DNA from: Spinacia oleracea
Taxonomy: Eukaryota > Streptophyta > Magnoliopsida > Caryophyllales > Amaranthaceae
Direction of reading: 5' to 3'
Assembly: GCF_020520425.1 (NCBI RefSeq)
Contig: NC_079487.1
Coordinates: 48,615,219 to 48,679,218 of the forward strand
Length of the DNA: 64,000 nucleotides
Part shown: piece after piece, positions 11,721 through 22,357 of the stretch
How the letters are laid out: every line of letters starts with the position of its first letter
Numbering within the stretch: the first letter of the stretch is position 1
The notes under the pieces: model-generated
Databases searched by the model: none
Told to the model about the DNA's origin: nothing
What the model saw: only the letters and a program-made list of their open reading frames with translations
Position numbers and translations under genes: made by a program

Positions 11721-13019
11721 TTACAGTTCCAGTTTACGCGCAAGTGGTTGCTTCTGGAGCTTCACCGACTGCATAAATCAAATAAACGATTACAATCAAC
11801 TTAAATGTTTTCTAATTGTCTACATTACATAGTTCGTATGAGACATAATAATAGCGGTAGCGGTACCATACTCACCCATAACGGTACCATACTCACCCAT
11901 AAAATACCGGTATGCATTGTAATGCAGTACTATGTACACCTGTTTGGTACTATGGAGTCAACCCAATGCAGTAAGCATACCTGTTTGGTACCCTAATGGA
12001 AGTACCAGACGGTGTAAAACAAAGCGTTGGGAACCGAAATAAGAAATTAAATGAAGTACCTCAAATAAGACAGTAAACAGGAGGTTGGCCGAACCCAAAT
12101 CAGATTCATTGTAGTTTGGTAACAAGTCGTTTCCCCGCCACATAAGGACTACCCCTCCGCATTGATTCTCAAACCATTTGGATTGATATTCTCCTGGTAA
12201 GTTGCTAATTAGCTCCCTGCAGTCGTTGTTACTTATTCGGGCTTCAGTAACGACCATGAGTGATGGATGGTGCCTTGCAAACATCTCAAAGAAGGTGGCT
12301 CTGAATGAGGGTCTGGTCATGGATAGGTTGTTCCATGCAACGACCACCGTACCTCGTGGTATGAAGGCGGAAACCTCCGTCCCAACCATAGTCTTTCCCT
12401 CTAAGCACACCTCAGTGTAAGCCCGTCGTTTGGTCTGAAAATACCTTGGAACAACAGTAATTTCCACCCCAGTAAACGTATGTTCCACACTCATAACATG
12501 AATAGCATGAGCGTTGGATGCAATGAAAACGTGGCTCCTGGAATCAGGGAAATTGTACACAGGGAGGTCGTCCACAACTACAGCTGGTCTAGAGTCTACC
12601 ACAGCGAGGAGGTTGTTCGGGTACAACAACCACGACCCTTGTGCAGCAAGCCGGTTGGAACACCAATCTAAGTAAGCCCAAAACCCAAGATGCATATTAG
12701 GGTGGTCCGTAATTAAAGGGTGGTGTGCAGGCAGGATTTTACCTGCAGAGGTGACCATCACAGAACAAGGGAACATAACAGGGTGGTAAGGCAACTTACT
12801 AACGGCACAATAAAGCTGGATATTCAGGTCAGTTTTGATTGCGTGCGGCACACAGAGACCATTTTCTGCGTCTTCGACGTCTATGGAGTAGTAAGTGGTG
12901 TTGTAGTTTAATTCAGGCCCGTTTGAAGATTTTGGCTGCTCGAAGTACATTATGGCTTTTGGGTGGCAGAGTAGTGTTCGGCTGCTATCACAAACAAGGA
13001 TAGATTTGCCTTTGTCCAT
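11721..13019 (-). CDS. Two-exon protein with LINE-like endonuclease (EEP) fragment, copy A
   Basis: Exon 1 is 13019-12060 and exon 2 is 11768-11721. The junction is phase 0 with GT-AG borders, giving a 335-residue protein that I read as intact. Residues 1 to about 190 form a domain I do not recognise (conserved HP-x4-MYF, PNMHLGFW, LDWCSN). Residues about 230-305 resemble the start of the endonuclease/exonuclease/phosphatase fold of plant LINEs: VAWNN, TRPSF, VVTEARI and GGVVLMW. The later EEP catalytic motifs (D-x-N, SDH) are absent, so nuclease activity is unlikely. Exon 2 adds a short basic tail. Copies B (16833) and C (20407) share the exon layout. I chose the ATG at 13019 because upstream in-frame sequence lacks an ATG. 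A TATA-like CTTTATAG lies about 110 bp upstream. Confidence 0.75.
11858..11900. repeat. Short direct repeat in intron of EEP copy A
   Basis: Two adjacent copies of a roughly 21-bp unit containing CGGTACCATACTCACCCATA. It lies within the intron 11769-12059, next to two GTTTGGTAC motifs. Confidence 0.8.
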
Positions 13020-13411
13020 TTTTGGCAGGTTTGCCGGTGGAGAATTTGGAAACAATTAGGGTTTGAACAGCTAGAAGGAGAAACAAGTGGGTTGGTTTGA
13101 GGAGTCCCCACTGGAAGGAGGTTGTCAACTATAAAGGGAAGTGAACACTACACTAAAGTTGTCGGTGAAAAAACGTAGTGAAATAAATTCCTAACAACCT
13201 AGGTGGGTTAAAAAGTTATTACGTCGTTTGGTACCACCATGTTTACTGATCTTATTACTTGGTACCGCTCCAGAGTACTTTTCCAGTAAATGCAAACTAC
13301 TGCAATTTAACGTTATCTGCATAATTGTTCTTATTGTTGAGTGAAATCAATAGTTGAATGTTGAACACAATTTATCCGACTTTGGTGATATTTTCGTTTG
13401 ATTCAGTAGTT

Positions 13412-13820
13412 TGGGACACTAATATTGTCGGTATGGAACAACAGACTACTAAGAATCGGATTTTAGGGTTATGTGTTGTCGTTACTATGACTTGTATAGG
13501 ACACTATTATTGTCGGTATGTAACAGTAGACCACTAAGAATTGGATTTTAGGGAAATGTGGTTTCGTTATCATAAGTAGTTTGGGACACTAATATTGTCG
13601 GTATGGAACAACAGACTACTAAGAATCGGATTTTAGGGTTAGTTACTATGACTTGTAGGACACTAATATTGTCGGTATGTAACAGTAGACCACTAAGAAT
13701 TGGATTTTAGGGAAATGTGGTTTCGTTATCATAAGTAGTTTGGCACACTCATATTGTCGGTATGGAACAGTAGACTACTAAGAATCGGAATTTAGGGTTA
13801 TGTACAAGTTAGTGATATGT
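13412..13820. repeat. Tandem array, about 84-bp unit, five copies
   Basis: Units start near 13412, 13498, 13582, 13657 and 13741, each with ACACTAATATTGTCGGTATG or a close variant. Alternate units resemble each other more closely, giving a higher-order period of about 160-170 bp: two diverged half-units were duplicated together. Confidence 0.88.
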
Positions 13821-14540
13821 TTGAAGGTAAAGGGTGTAGGGTACTTTAATGTGTTAAAAGTCGGATATTATAGGTCTTTAATTTGCCGTGACCTATTCGA
13901 CACTAGGGTGTCCGAACATTGTTAACTCATATTTGAAATGACTCCAAACCCAATATTAGTAATAAAATGTAATGATTACATTTGTGAACTTTTATTAGTA
14001 TTAGTACCTCATTAATAGGTTGTTTACGTCTTACAATATAATGTGTTTATGTCTTACAATATGTGTTTAAAATTGAAAATTCTCACGTCTTAGAATAAAA
14101 TGTGTTTACGTAACAATATAACAATGTAAGATTACATGGTTGTCTTAATTTACGTATGTTATGATGTTCGATGATGTTATCCTGATATTTATATTCAAAA
14201 TATCAAGTGTTATTAATTTATGCAAATACGAAAATTGAAATTTTATGATTTCATGATGACCACGATCTGTACGCATACGACCATACATTACACTTAGTAA
14301 GACTATTACTACATAATTATATACATATGTGGTTATAAAATGATAATTACCTCCTAAGTGAATGAATTAGGTAAATCTAAGGTAATCGGATTGAATGGAT
14401 TTTTGAAATCAACTATCGGGTTCTTAACACTACTAAGGTTTGTGAGCGTTTTCGGATTTATACCGTCATTGGTTAGATTTTCAACCCTAGACCCAAATGA
14501 GATTTGGGCGACTTCTCGACCGGGTACACATTCAGTCCCT

Positions 14541-14630
14541 TAACCAATACGAATAATTTACCAATGCGATTAATTAACCGATACGATTAATTAACCAATA
14601 CGATTAATTAACCAATAACAAATACGATAC
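14541..14630. repeat. Tandem array, about 20-bp unit
   Basis: About four copies of an AT-rich unit containing CGATTAATTAACCAATA, some with one or two substitutions. Confidence 0.8.
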
Positions 14631-14812
14631 ATTAAAAACTAATTTTAAATTAAGGTCCCAAACGTACGAAATGGCCTATCCCAAACAACGTAGTAATAGG
14701 AGAATTCCAAAATTAATTTGAAACATTGAGCGGGAATTTTCCCGCCTCCCTCAGTAAAAATTCAAAAGTGTTGGAAGCTTGTCAAAGAATCTTTGACTTT
14801 GACCACCACAGC

Positions 14813-14820
14813 TATATAAG
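14813..14820 (+). promoter_or_regulatory. TATA box of the GRF gene
   Basis: TATATAAG lies 71 bp upstream of the ATG at 14884, a normal distance for a plant core promoter with a short leader. Confidence 0.55.
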
Positions 14821-14883
14821 CCACAAGAAGTTGGCCACTTCCTAGCTCATTTTAAATAATTTAAAATCAAATAACGCCGGCTA

Positions 14884-15252
14884 ATGTCTCATAGTTCTAA
14901 TTCCCTAAGGTCACCGCCGACAAACGTGGGATGCGTAGATGGCCGGAAGATGCTCTGGTGCGAGACGATCAGTTGTCCAACATGCATCACTTGCATAACT
15001 GAACTAAGGATTTCACAGACAACCACAAATCCACATAAATTATATTTTAAATGTCGATTTTGTGGGTGGTTCCGGTGGGTTGAAGATCACAATTTAATAA
15101 CAGAGGAAAACATGCTGCCATCGCGTCTTGTTGATGTTGGGCTGGACCGCGTCCTCCACCGCCTCGACAAGATTGAATCATGCATTTGGATGTTGTATAA
15201 ATTATTCGTCGTTTGTCTTATAGTTTTTGTGTATTTTCTCCTCCCAAAGTAA
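14884..15252 (+). CDS. Small GRF-type zinc finger protein with C-terminal membrane segment
   Basis: A 122-residue single-exon open frame. Residues about 30-62 carry a GRF zinc finger: a Cys cluster (CPTCITC), then NPHKLYFKC and CGWFRWVE. The spacing of Cys residues, the NP-x-K/R-x-F motif and the aromatic FRWVE end match that family, which binds single-stranded nucleic acid in better-known proteins. The last 25 residues include a hydrophobic stretch (LFVVCLIVFVYFLL) that should span or anchor in a membrane. Short GRF proteins with this tail are numerous in plant genomes and often lie in transposons. A TATA box precedes it and AATAAA-like signals follow at about 15285. The gene appears intact. 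Its role is unknown. Confidence 0.78.
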   Translation: MSHSSNSLRSPPTNVGCVDGRKMLWCETISCPTCITCITELRISQTTTNPHKLYFKCRFCGWFRWVEDHNLITEENMLPSRLVDVGLDRVLHRLDKIESCIWMLYKLFVVCLIVFVYFLLPK

Positions 15253-15462
15253 ATCGACGTTTCCTTTGTAAAAGATCGTAATAATCAATAAAAAGCGTAT
15301 TTTAAGAGTTGGACAATTTCATCAATATCTTTCGTATGTAAATTACCTCTGTGTGTCGTATTCCCGTAAGTTTTGTTCGCGTTAATTGGGGGACTGTTTT
15401 TAGTTATTATGGATTAGGGAAAGCTAATATTACCTTTCATTGGGTCTGTCCGTCTGCAACGC

Positions 15463-16833
15463 TTAGCACATCAATAGACGTCGTTTTGCTCGGGAAGTCG
15501 TTCCCGGGATCACAGCCTACGTACGAATAAAAGGAACAAATTGTTATATGTTTTATCAAACATTATTGAGCTACAATGAACCACAAACATACATTCCTCC
15601 CTTGTAACCCCCATTTGTACACTATCAAACATTTGGTGTTTTATATGCCCTCGTTTGGTATAGTAATACCCCAAAATACGTGTTTTCTCGGTCAAATCTG
15701 TTTTATACGGATCGAAAATGCATGGCCGAAACTGAATGGTTTGGTACACCATGTAGTTATTGTTTGTGTACCAAACCGTCGTTTGGAACCTTATCTCATA
15801 CTATATGTCTATGTAAAACGGAAGACACTTACATGAAATTGTAACGACGCAAGGTGTTTAGGTTTTGCTCCCCCCATTTGACAAACGGGATCATGCCGGT
15901 ACGTAATCGATGGCTGGACTTGGTTGACAGACCAAAACATAACAACACCCCCGGCTCGTCCTTCGGGACCGAATAAGTCATGTTGGTACGTCCCAAGCAG
16001 TGTTTGTGCGATAAGCAGTAGTTGAGGTTCATTTATTCTTGACTCGGTCACGATGATAATGGACGGTGTAAGTTGGGAAAACATGCGATAGAAGTGTTCC
16101 TTGAACGAAGGCCTGGTTACACCTCTAGCATTCCAAATGACCACTAACATTCCCTTTGCCAGTAGTGTCGGTGTTGTATGACCGACGTATTGTTCTGTTG
16201 ATCCCAGGTGAATATGGTGGTAACCCTTTTTATACAGGTTCCCTTCACGGTAGAAGACATCAACGTCAATTGAGTGAATGTAGTTAGAGTTTTTCATGAC
16301 ATGAAGTCCATCGGTGTAAGAACCAAAAAATATAGGGGTTTTTTGATTGGTACAGTGTATACCGGTGTTTGGTCAATATGTAGTACTGGAATGCGATCAA
16401 TGAAAGGTAAGTAATTATAAGGGATTACCTCAAACGCCTCAAACTCGGCCCTACTCCTAGCTTCCCACTCTATGTAAGCTAACAAACCAGCTGGAATACG
16501 ACCACCCGAGTCTTCGGGAGTGGGGAGGTGGAATGGTAATACACGGTTGTTCTCCGTTACCATGAACCTACCGGGAAATCCTTCTCTGTCCGATGTTTTT
16601 GAAAATATTGCCCGTACGATAGTGTCCCTATCAACGGGGTTCCACTCCTCTTCCCCTATGATCTCGTCATAGGTCTGAAAGTAAAAGGTTCGATTTATAT
16701 CCAACTCATATCGCATACCCGCAGCCGGGGAGAAGTACATTGCTTCGCGAGGATGATATAGGAGGTTCCTGGTTGGGGACGTTTCATTGCTTACACATTG
16801 TTTTAAAACGTTTTGGGTTGGTGATTTTGGCAT
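15463..16833 (-). pseudogene. EEP-fragment protein, copy B, frameshifted
   Basis: This is the second member of the family. Exon 1 is 16833-15833 and the proposed exon 2 is 15516-15463, phase 0, with a basic tail (RAKRR near the end). The N-terminal domain (HPREAMYF) is followed by the EEP-like start: VVIWNARGVTRPSF, IIVTESRI and GGVVMFW. Of the three copies this one is closest to a canonical LINE endonuclease start (WNARG). The reading frame changes inside a homopolymer region at about 16322-16342, a one-base indel. Without it the two halves would align along their full length with copies A and C. It is most likely non-functional unless the indel is a sequencing error. Confidence 0.7.
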
Positions 16834-17296
16834 TAGGCTTCCTTTGATTAACAGTATAGGGGGACTTCGGGTTTGATTGTAGGGGAGGACCTCAAGTCAG
16901 TCAGTCGTTAGTGATAAATAGGGCAACTGGTAACTTTAATTACGGATGTTGGTGTTAAAGTACGTTGTAGTTATTGCATTTCCCCTTAAAATTTTATAAT
17001 ACATAAACAATACAAATTCAGATACTTTGACCTTGTATTTTTTCCTCGTATTTTTTGTGAATAGTACATTACACAAGTAAGTTTATTTTATGTCTTTTCA
17101 TTAATATACTCTAGGTACGCCAACCACCCTTTACTAAAGTTGTACTTGGACTTAAACCCCAACCACCAACAAAGGTAATCATTCATTGTTGCATTCCTTA
17201 TCCTGTACTTCTATAATTAAAATGAGGCATTCCTAGGTTTTATTTCATTTTGCATCCAACTTTCTATAGAGATTTAACAAGAAACTACTTCCAGTC
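16834..17296. other. Divergent intergenic spacer
   Basis: It separates copy B (minus strand) from the gene starting at 17297 (plus strand), so it should hold both promoters. A TATTTATC element on the minus strand near 16915 could serve copy B. No other gene is seen. Confidence 0.5.
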
Positions 17297-18420
17297 ATGG
17301 CGGGTGGTCCTACTCGGAAAGAAAATAAAAGGTAACTTCTGCTAATGTATGACCTTGTTCTGTTAAAGACAAATATGTGATAAATACGGCTTTTTTGTTG
17401 TGTTTATGATTATATTACACCATTGACATCTATTTATTTTAGTTTATTAATGTCGATCGTACTTTACTAATACGGAGTGTGTACAAAATCGCTTGGTATG
17501 GTACATTTGTGTAAATATATTTGCATTCATGGAAAAGGCAAGGCAGCTGAACAGGAAGAAACACCAAGGACTAGGAGGTATACAGCCAGGGAGAAGGGAA
17601 AGGCCAAGGTAATGGATAGTGACGAAGTGTTAAAGGTCATGGCTGATTCCGGCCAACGCGACGTAAAGGACGTCGTCGGGATCCACACGGTATGTAAAAG
17701 GGCTGAAAGCCTTGTCTTCCCCCACCTTCTGGCAGCTGTGTCCAGGAACGGGGATGAAGCCATAGGTGGAATAAACTTCAACCCTAAATGGCCGTACCTC
17801 ACACCTCTCAAGATAGTTAGTGCAAGACGCTTCAGGAAAGAGGCGTACTGTTTTTTATATTACTTACTAGATTCGTATAAGATGGCTTTTAGTTTTAACC
17901 TGAACAAACTTAAAAAAATCATCCTTAAGTGCATGGAAAATGATCTTTTCTACCGCTACCTTGTCAAATTCTTTGAGATGTTCAAGCCCTTGAAAGGGTG
18001 GTTGGATGAGGTCAATTACAGGTTACAGGTACATGAGACAGAGTCGGGTCCATTCGGCCTACTAGTGCTTGGTCGGAAATACATGGGTTTCAAAGAAAGG
18101 GAGACCACGTTCGAGTGGATGAATTTCGGAAACGAGGATCATTTTACTACCTCTCTTACGATGAAGACAACTACCTCCATTTCAAGAACGAAATGATAGA
18201 TCTGAATGGGTTGGAGACGATGAGTGAGTTGGATTTACTCCTTGAAAACCCTTTTTACTCTACGCATAACTACCCTGCTCATTACGATCAGCAGATGGAA
18301 CTGGCCTACGCTTCGAGATGTTCTAAGATATATTATCACGACGAGGACATGGTGTACTTTCACCCTGACTCAGCTGATGAGTACGATAGTTCTAACAGCG
18401 ACGCAAGTGAAGAAATTTGA
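17297..18420 (+). pseudogene. Unrecognised basic/acidic protein gene, frameshifted
   Basis: The ATG at 17297 opens a short exon (to 17331, AAAAG|GTAACT donor) encoding a basic start. The main coding stretch runs from about 17525 to 18420. It has a Lys/Arg-rich N-terminal part, then a region with FNPKWPYLTPLKIV, RRFRKEAYCFLYYLL and WLDEVNYRL that I do not recognise. It ends in an acidic tail (HPDSADEYDSSNSDASEEI). The frame shifts near 18110-18120: the downstream frame (SFYYLSYDED onwards) overlaps the upstream one by about 80 bases, which indicates a one-base indel. The splice acceptor of exon 2 is unresolved. It could encode a nuclear protein, judging only from charge. Confidence 0.5.
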
Positions 18421-18947
18421 TGCTAATTGGTACCTACACTTCGCTAATATGGGTACCAAATGATGCGGTTTGGGATACACAAACATTACGTAATCGGTGT
18501 GTCCTCGGTAAGTTTATGTTTTGTATTCTGAAAGTGTTATTACTTTATCCCTAGGAGGTTTGCAAAATTCTCCCAAAAGCTTGTATTTTTTGGTCGTTTT
18601 CAGTAAGGCCCTAGGACTGTATTTGTACTATGTAATCGGTATTTGGTACACACGGTAGTACCAAATAGCCAATTCGTATTTTATGTGAATTTATATGAGT
18701 TCACAATTAATATGTTATTAACATTACATTTGTCATGATAGTCTAGCATTACTAATAAATAAACCTTGTTCAATTTAATACAAATTCTAACATTATATAT
18801 CATAATACAACACTTAAGGAATTTAATTCTTCAGCTTACACAACACTGATTATAAGAATATAGCCGACTACGAATACAAACCAATATAATAAGAACCCTA
18901 GTTGTTTATAATTGTTGTAGTTGACTCACCCTCAATCCTTGCCATCT
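18421..18947. other. Intergenic, convergent 3' flanks
   Basis: AT-rich spacer with degenerate forms of the GTACCAAAC motif (near 18429, 18452 and 18640). No gene seen. Confidence 0.5.
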
Positions 18948-20407
18948 TCATAGACCCAACTCCGACGTACGGGCTACTTTTTTCTTTCTTGACACGTAAA
19001 CCACCGGCTGTACACAAAATTGTAAGTATGAGTTACATAGTAGACGTCGAATTAGGAAACGTATTGAATATAATTGGGTGCGTCCTCATTTGAACTTATA
19101 TACTCTTGTACTTACTTAGCTACCTACCCACAACATTAATTTGGAGAGGCCATCGCACAATCTAAAAGTGTCCAGAAATATTAAGGTGGATTGCAAAGAT
19201 GATACTAGTGTAGTTTGTGTTTGGTACCACATTCGTAAAAGTTATTAAGAAAAGTAGTAGAAAGGTACAAATACATGCACGGGAATGGAACCCTTTTCGA
19301 CCTTATTACGGTACTAAACTCTCAGATTAAGGTCAAATTTCATGTAAAGGTAATCAATGTCGTTTTAAAGGGCATTTAATCTAAGTAGAGTATGTAGAAA
19401 GAGGGGTGTTGTACGCTTTTTACCTCAAATGTGAAGTTGAACAACCCGCTTTCTGCCGTGGAATCATCTTCTTTGTAGGATATGAATAGATCGTTAACGC
19501 GCCACATAAGAACCACCCCCCCACACTGATCTATGTTATCGAACACTGCACTCTCGTACTTTCCTGGTAGGGTAGTTATCAGTTCCTGACAATGTTCGTC
19601 GCTTATCCTGGCTTCAGTGACAATCAAGAGAGCCGGGTGGTGGGTTGCAAACAGTTCCAAGAATGTCGCCTTGAATGATGGCCTTGTCATGGACTTAGCG
19701 TTCCATATTGACACAATCAAACCGCGTGGGATCGTATTTGGTACCCCCTCGAATTTGTTTTGTCCCTCAACAAAAATGTCTGTGTAGGCACGAGACATGC
19801 CCCAAAAAAATCGCCGGCTCACTCTGACATTTAGGCTATAGAAAAAGTCCTCCGCCCTCATAATGTGAATAGTGTCTGAGTAGGATGCAATGAAAATGTG
19901 TGCGTCGAAGGCGGAGATGTTATAAATTGGTAGATCCTAGACATCTATGTCTGGGACGGGGTCAACGACTGCAAGAAGCTCCGTTGGGTACAACTTCCAG
20001 TCAAGTTGTTCCCTCAGTTGGTTGGAGCACCAGTCGAGAAACCTCCAGAAGCCCAAATGCATGTGCGGTTGGTCTCTGATTAAAGGACGGTGAGCTGCAG
20101 CAGCATTCCCTTCAGTTGTTGCCTTGATGGCACAAGGGAAATTTTCATGGGTGTACGGCAATTTGTCCATGACAGCAGTAACTTGAAAATTCAAGTCCGT
20201 CTTAATTGCTTCATCTAACGGAAAAAGCATTTCTAAGTCTTCCATGTCGACGTAGTACGAGGTGTTGTTGTAGTCCAACTCAGGAACGTTTGTTGATTTT
20301 GGTGGATTGAAATAAAAAACACAATTTGGATGTGAAAGGTAATTTTGGCAAGTCCCAGAGACCTGGTTTTGCGCAACCCTACTCGAAATCGACTTCAGTT
20401 TCTTCAT
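18948..20407 (-). pseudogene. EEP-fragment protein, copy C, one nonsense codon
   Basis: This is the third family member. Exon 1 is 20407-19424 and exon 2 is 19007-18948, phase 0, with a Lys-rich tail (SRKKKVARTSEL). The N-terminal domain has HPNCVFYF, PHMHLGFW and LDWCSN as in copy A. The EEP-like part has SIWNAKSMTRPSF, IVTEARI and GGVVLMW. An in-frame TAG at 19939-19937 separates the two domains; the frame is otherwise open. The ATG at 20407 is chosen because the longer open frame upstream begins without an ATG. Copies A and C are closer to each other than to B. Conservation of splice site and basic tail in all three implies duplication after the chimeric gene had formed. Confidence 0.72.
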
Positions 20408-21062
20408 GCTAAAAGGTAGTAATGAGAAATTGGCTTTTGAGTGAGGGGGAAACACTTATGGCTATAAGTTTGTATAAAGGGAGAAGATTAAATGAAGTTA
20501 TACTAGAACAGGTAGTTGATAGCCATTACTTACAGTGGTTGAAAGTAATTAATGTGACTCACATTTCCCAACGTTTTTACGTAAGTTAGTAAATGAACTT
20601 CAAATATTTACATTTGGAACCCCAAACTACCAATTAACTAGGTTTGGTATACGATGATTTATTCCCGTATACTTTTTAAACCGGTATGTACTCAAACAAA
20701 ACAATACAAACTTATCTATATACACACTTATAAATACTCCGTATCACACCTGGACCATAAATACATGAAACATATATGTGTTATACAAAAGGTTTAGTTA
20801 ATAAACAATCGTTGAGAGTGTGGATTGTTTGGGACTCTGTATTTAGGAGGTTGAGACAGCATAACCTTGGGAATGGTACTTTATGGGGATAAAACAATGA
20901 CAAACTTGGCGTGGTAGTTTTTAAGTTTGGTAGGCGGGTATTGCGCACCATACCCCCGATGGGTAGTTACATATAGAAAGGCAGTTTCATTATAATAATA
21001 AAGGTAGTTATTCATTTCCACATTATTTGGATAAGGACGGACCCAGGGATCGTCTTCTATAA
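20408..21062. other. Intergenic spacer
   Basis: It holds the promoter side of copy C (CTTTATAC on the minus strand near 20475) and AT-rich sequence. The minus open frame at 20881-21141 overlaps the TATA box of the next gene and shows no domain, so it is not called. Confidence 0.45.
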
Positions 21063-21585
21063 ATAGGAGAACACATTCACGTTTATAGAGTGCATGTATT
21101 GGAGAAATACGATAATAAAATGGCATCGTCCGCAAACTCAAGATGGTCTGGCGTCCCTCATAGACCCACGGCGGAAGAACGTGCCATGGAAGAAATTAAT
21201 GCAAAGGTCCATCAAGGAAGCGCAAATAACTCAACGTGACTGCATAAAATCAACAATGATAAGAATGAGGTGGGAAGGGAATAATCGGGCTGAGACCCTT
21301 TTCAAGGATTTGCTACAGAGTTATGACGATGTGGAGAAGGGCTTTGATGAAATGAACAAGGTAATGGAGAATGGGATACGAAATTGCAAAGAACATATAC
21401 ATCGACTCAAATCCATGCAACGTCATTTCTTTACATCGCTACACTAGGCGCTGCGTATCGGTGGTCATGGGGATCTTTGTGACCATATGAAAGAAATCAT
21501 TGAGCAATATGACGACGCAGAACAAAGGGTGATTGATCTTAATATAGGAATTGAGCGTATCAAGTCCCCTACGCTTGCTCCGTGA
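21063..21585 (+). pseudogene. Broken gene for a small helical protein
   Basis: A TATA box (CTATAAATAG near 21057-21066) lies upstream of an ATG at 21120 that opens a plausible start (MASSANSRWSGVPHRP). That frame ends at about 21240, and a different frame carries on to 21447 with helix-rich, charged sequence (LLQSYDDVEKGFDEMNKVM). A TAG at 21445-21447 is followed in the same frame by 45 more codons of similar character (EIIEQYDDAEQRVIDLN) to a TGA at 21583-21585. So one frameshift and one nonsense codon separate three pieces. The heptad-like hydrophobic spacing suggests a coiled coil. Function unknown. Confidence 0.45.
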
Positions 21586-22271
21586 GACTGATTATTCCCT
21601 TCGTTAACGCAATTCCGTATGTTTGCTAAAGTAAGGCGTGAAGCATTATAAGTAGTACATATTAATAGTAAGTTAGTGTGACGCAGTGTAAGTTGTAAAT
21701 GTTATTTTAAAAATTGATGTCATTGTGTACAACTGTGTAATGTTGGTGCGTCTTTCTGTTTATGAAATTAGGCTTTGCAGATGTGTGTAAGTGTGTCTTA
21801 TGATAAGTGATTGCAAGTATGTTAAGTGTTTACAACTATTTAATGAACCATATTGTGTAATTACCATTTGTGGGTAATTTTATTGTAATTTTCGATAACG
21901 CCTTTGTACTCGACTACGCTAAATTTTCATACGGGCTACTTAATACTCGACAATCCTATTTTTTCGTCAACATTTAGTGTAACGAAGCGACGCTGTCTGG
22001 TAATTTCTTTGGGGGTCTTTAATAAAGCTGAAATGTTAAAGCGTATTAGGTTGAAAATCGCGCGAATTGAATATCATAACTGACAACAAAGGTCAGCAGT
22101 TTGAAGAAGATATAAAGTTTGAAGAAGATATAAGGTTTCTTAAGTGTAAATGTTGGCGTCAATAAGTGTGAGTATATTGTGACGGTTGATTATCTATATT
22201 GTGACGGTTGATTATCTAAATAATATAAAACCGAAGAGGTGGCAGTTTCGTGACCGTTACATCAAATCCTC
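21586..22271. other. Intergenic, promoter region of the first 191-aa gene
   Basis: AT-rich. Two adjacent copies of a 22-base unit containing GTGACGGTTGATTATCTA lie at about 22185-22218. A GTGGCAGTT-CGTGACCGTTA block at about 22240-22260 recurs upstream of the second 191-aa gene (about 23443-23463). Confidence 0.55.
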
Positions 22272-22279
22272 TATAAATA
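22272..22279 (+). promoter_or_regulatory. TATA box, first 191-aa gene
   Basis: TATAAATA within CTCTATAAATAACACTT. The same 17 bases occur before the second copy at 23475. It lies 86 bp upstream of the ATG. Confidence 0.6.
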
Positions 22280-22357
22280 ACACTTAGTATGAGGGAGATA
22301 TTCAAAAACTTTATTCTCTCTTCACATCTCTTCACAACAAAGCATTTCATTTGCAAA

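Larger units (their letters stand above)
13020..14812. other. Long intergenic spacer with tandem repeats
   Basis: It lies between the divergent copy A and the GRF gene. It holds the 84-bp tandem array (13412-13820), an AT-rich stretch and the 20-bp array at 14541-14630. An open frame at 14358-14543 has no domain and is not called. A GTTTGGTAC motif lies at 13226-13234. Confidence 0.6.

Noticed and set aside
11934..13055. Longer start for EEP copy A
   Set aside because: The extra twelve codons before 13019 begin at a TTG, not an ATG; homologues B and C also start close to the position equivalent to 13019.
13412..13820. CRISPR-like array
   Set aside because: Units are contiguous tandem repeats with no unique spacers, in a eukaryotic genome.
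20881..21141. Minus-strand 86-aa frame
   Set aside because: It overlaps the TATA box of the plus-strand gene, lacks a domain and has no promoter or splice support.
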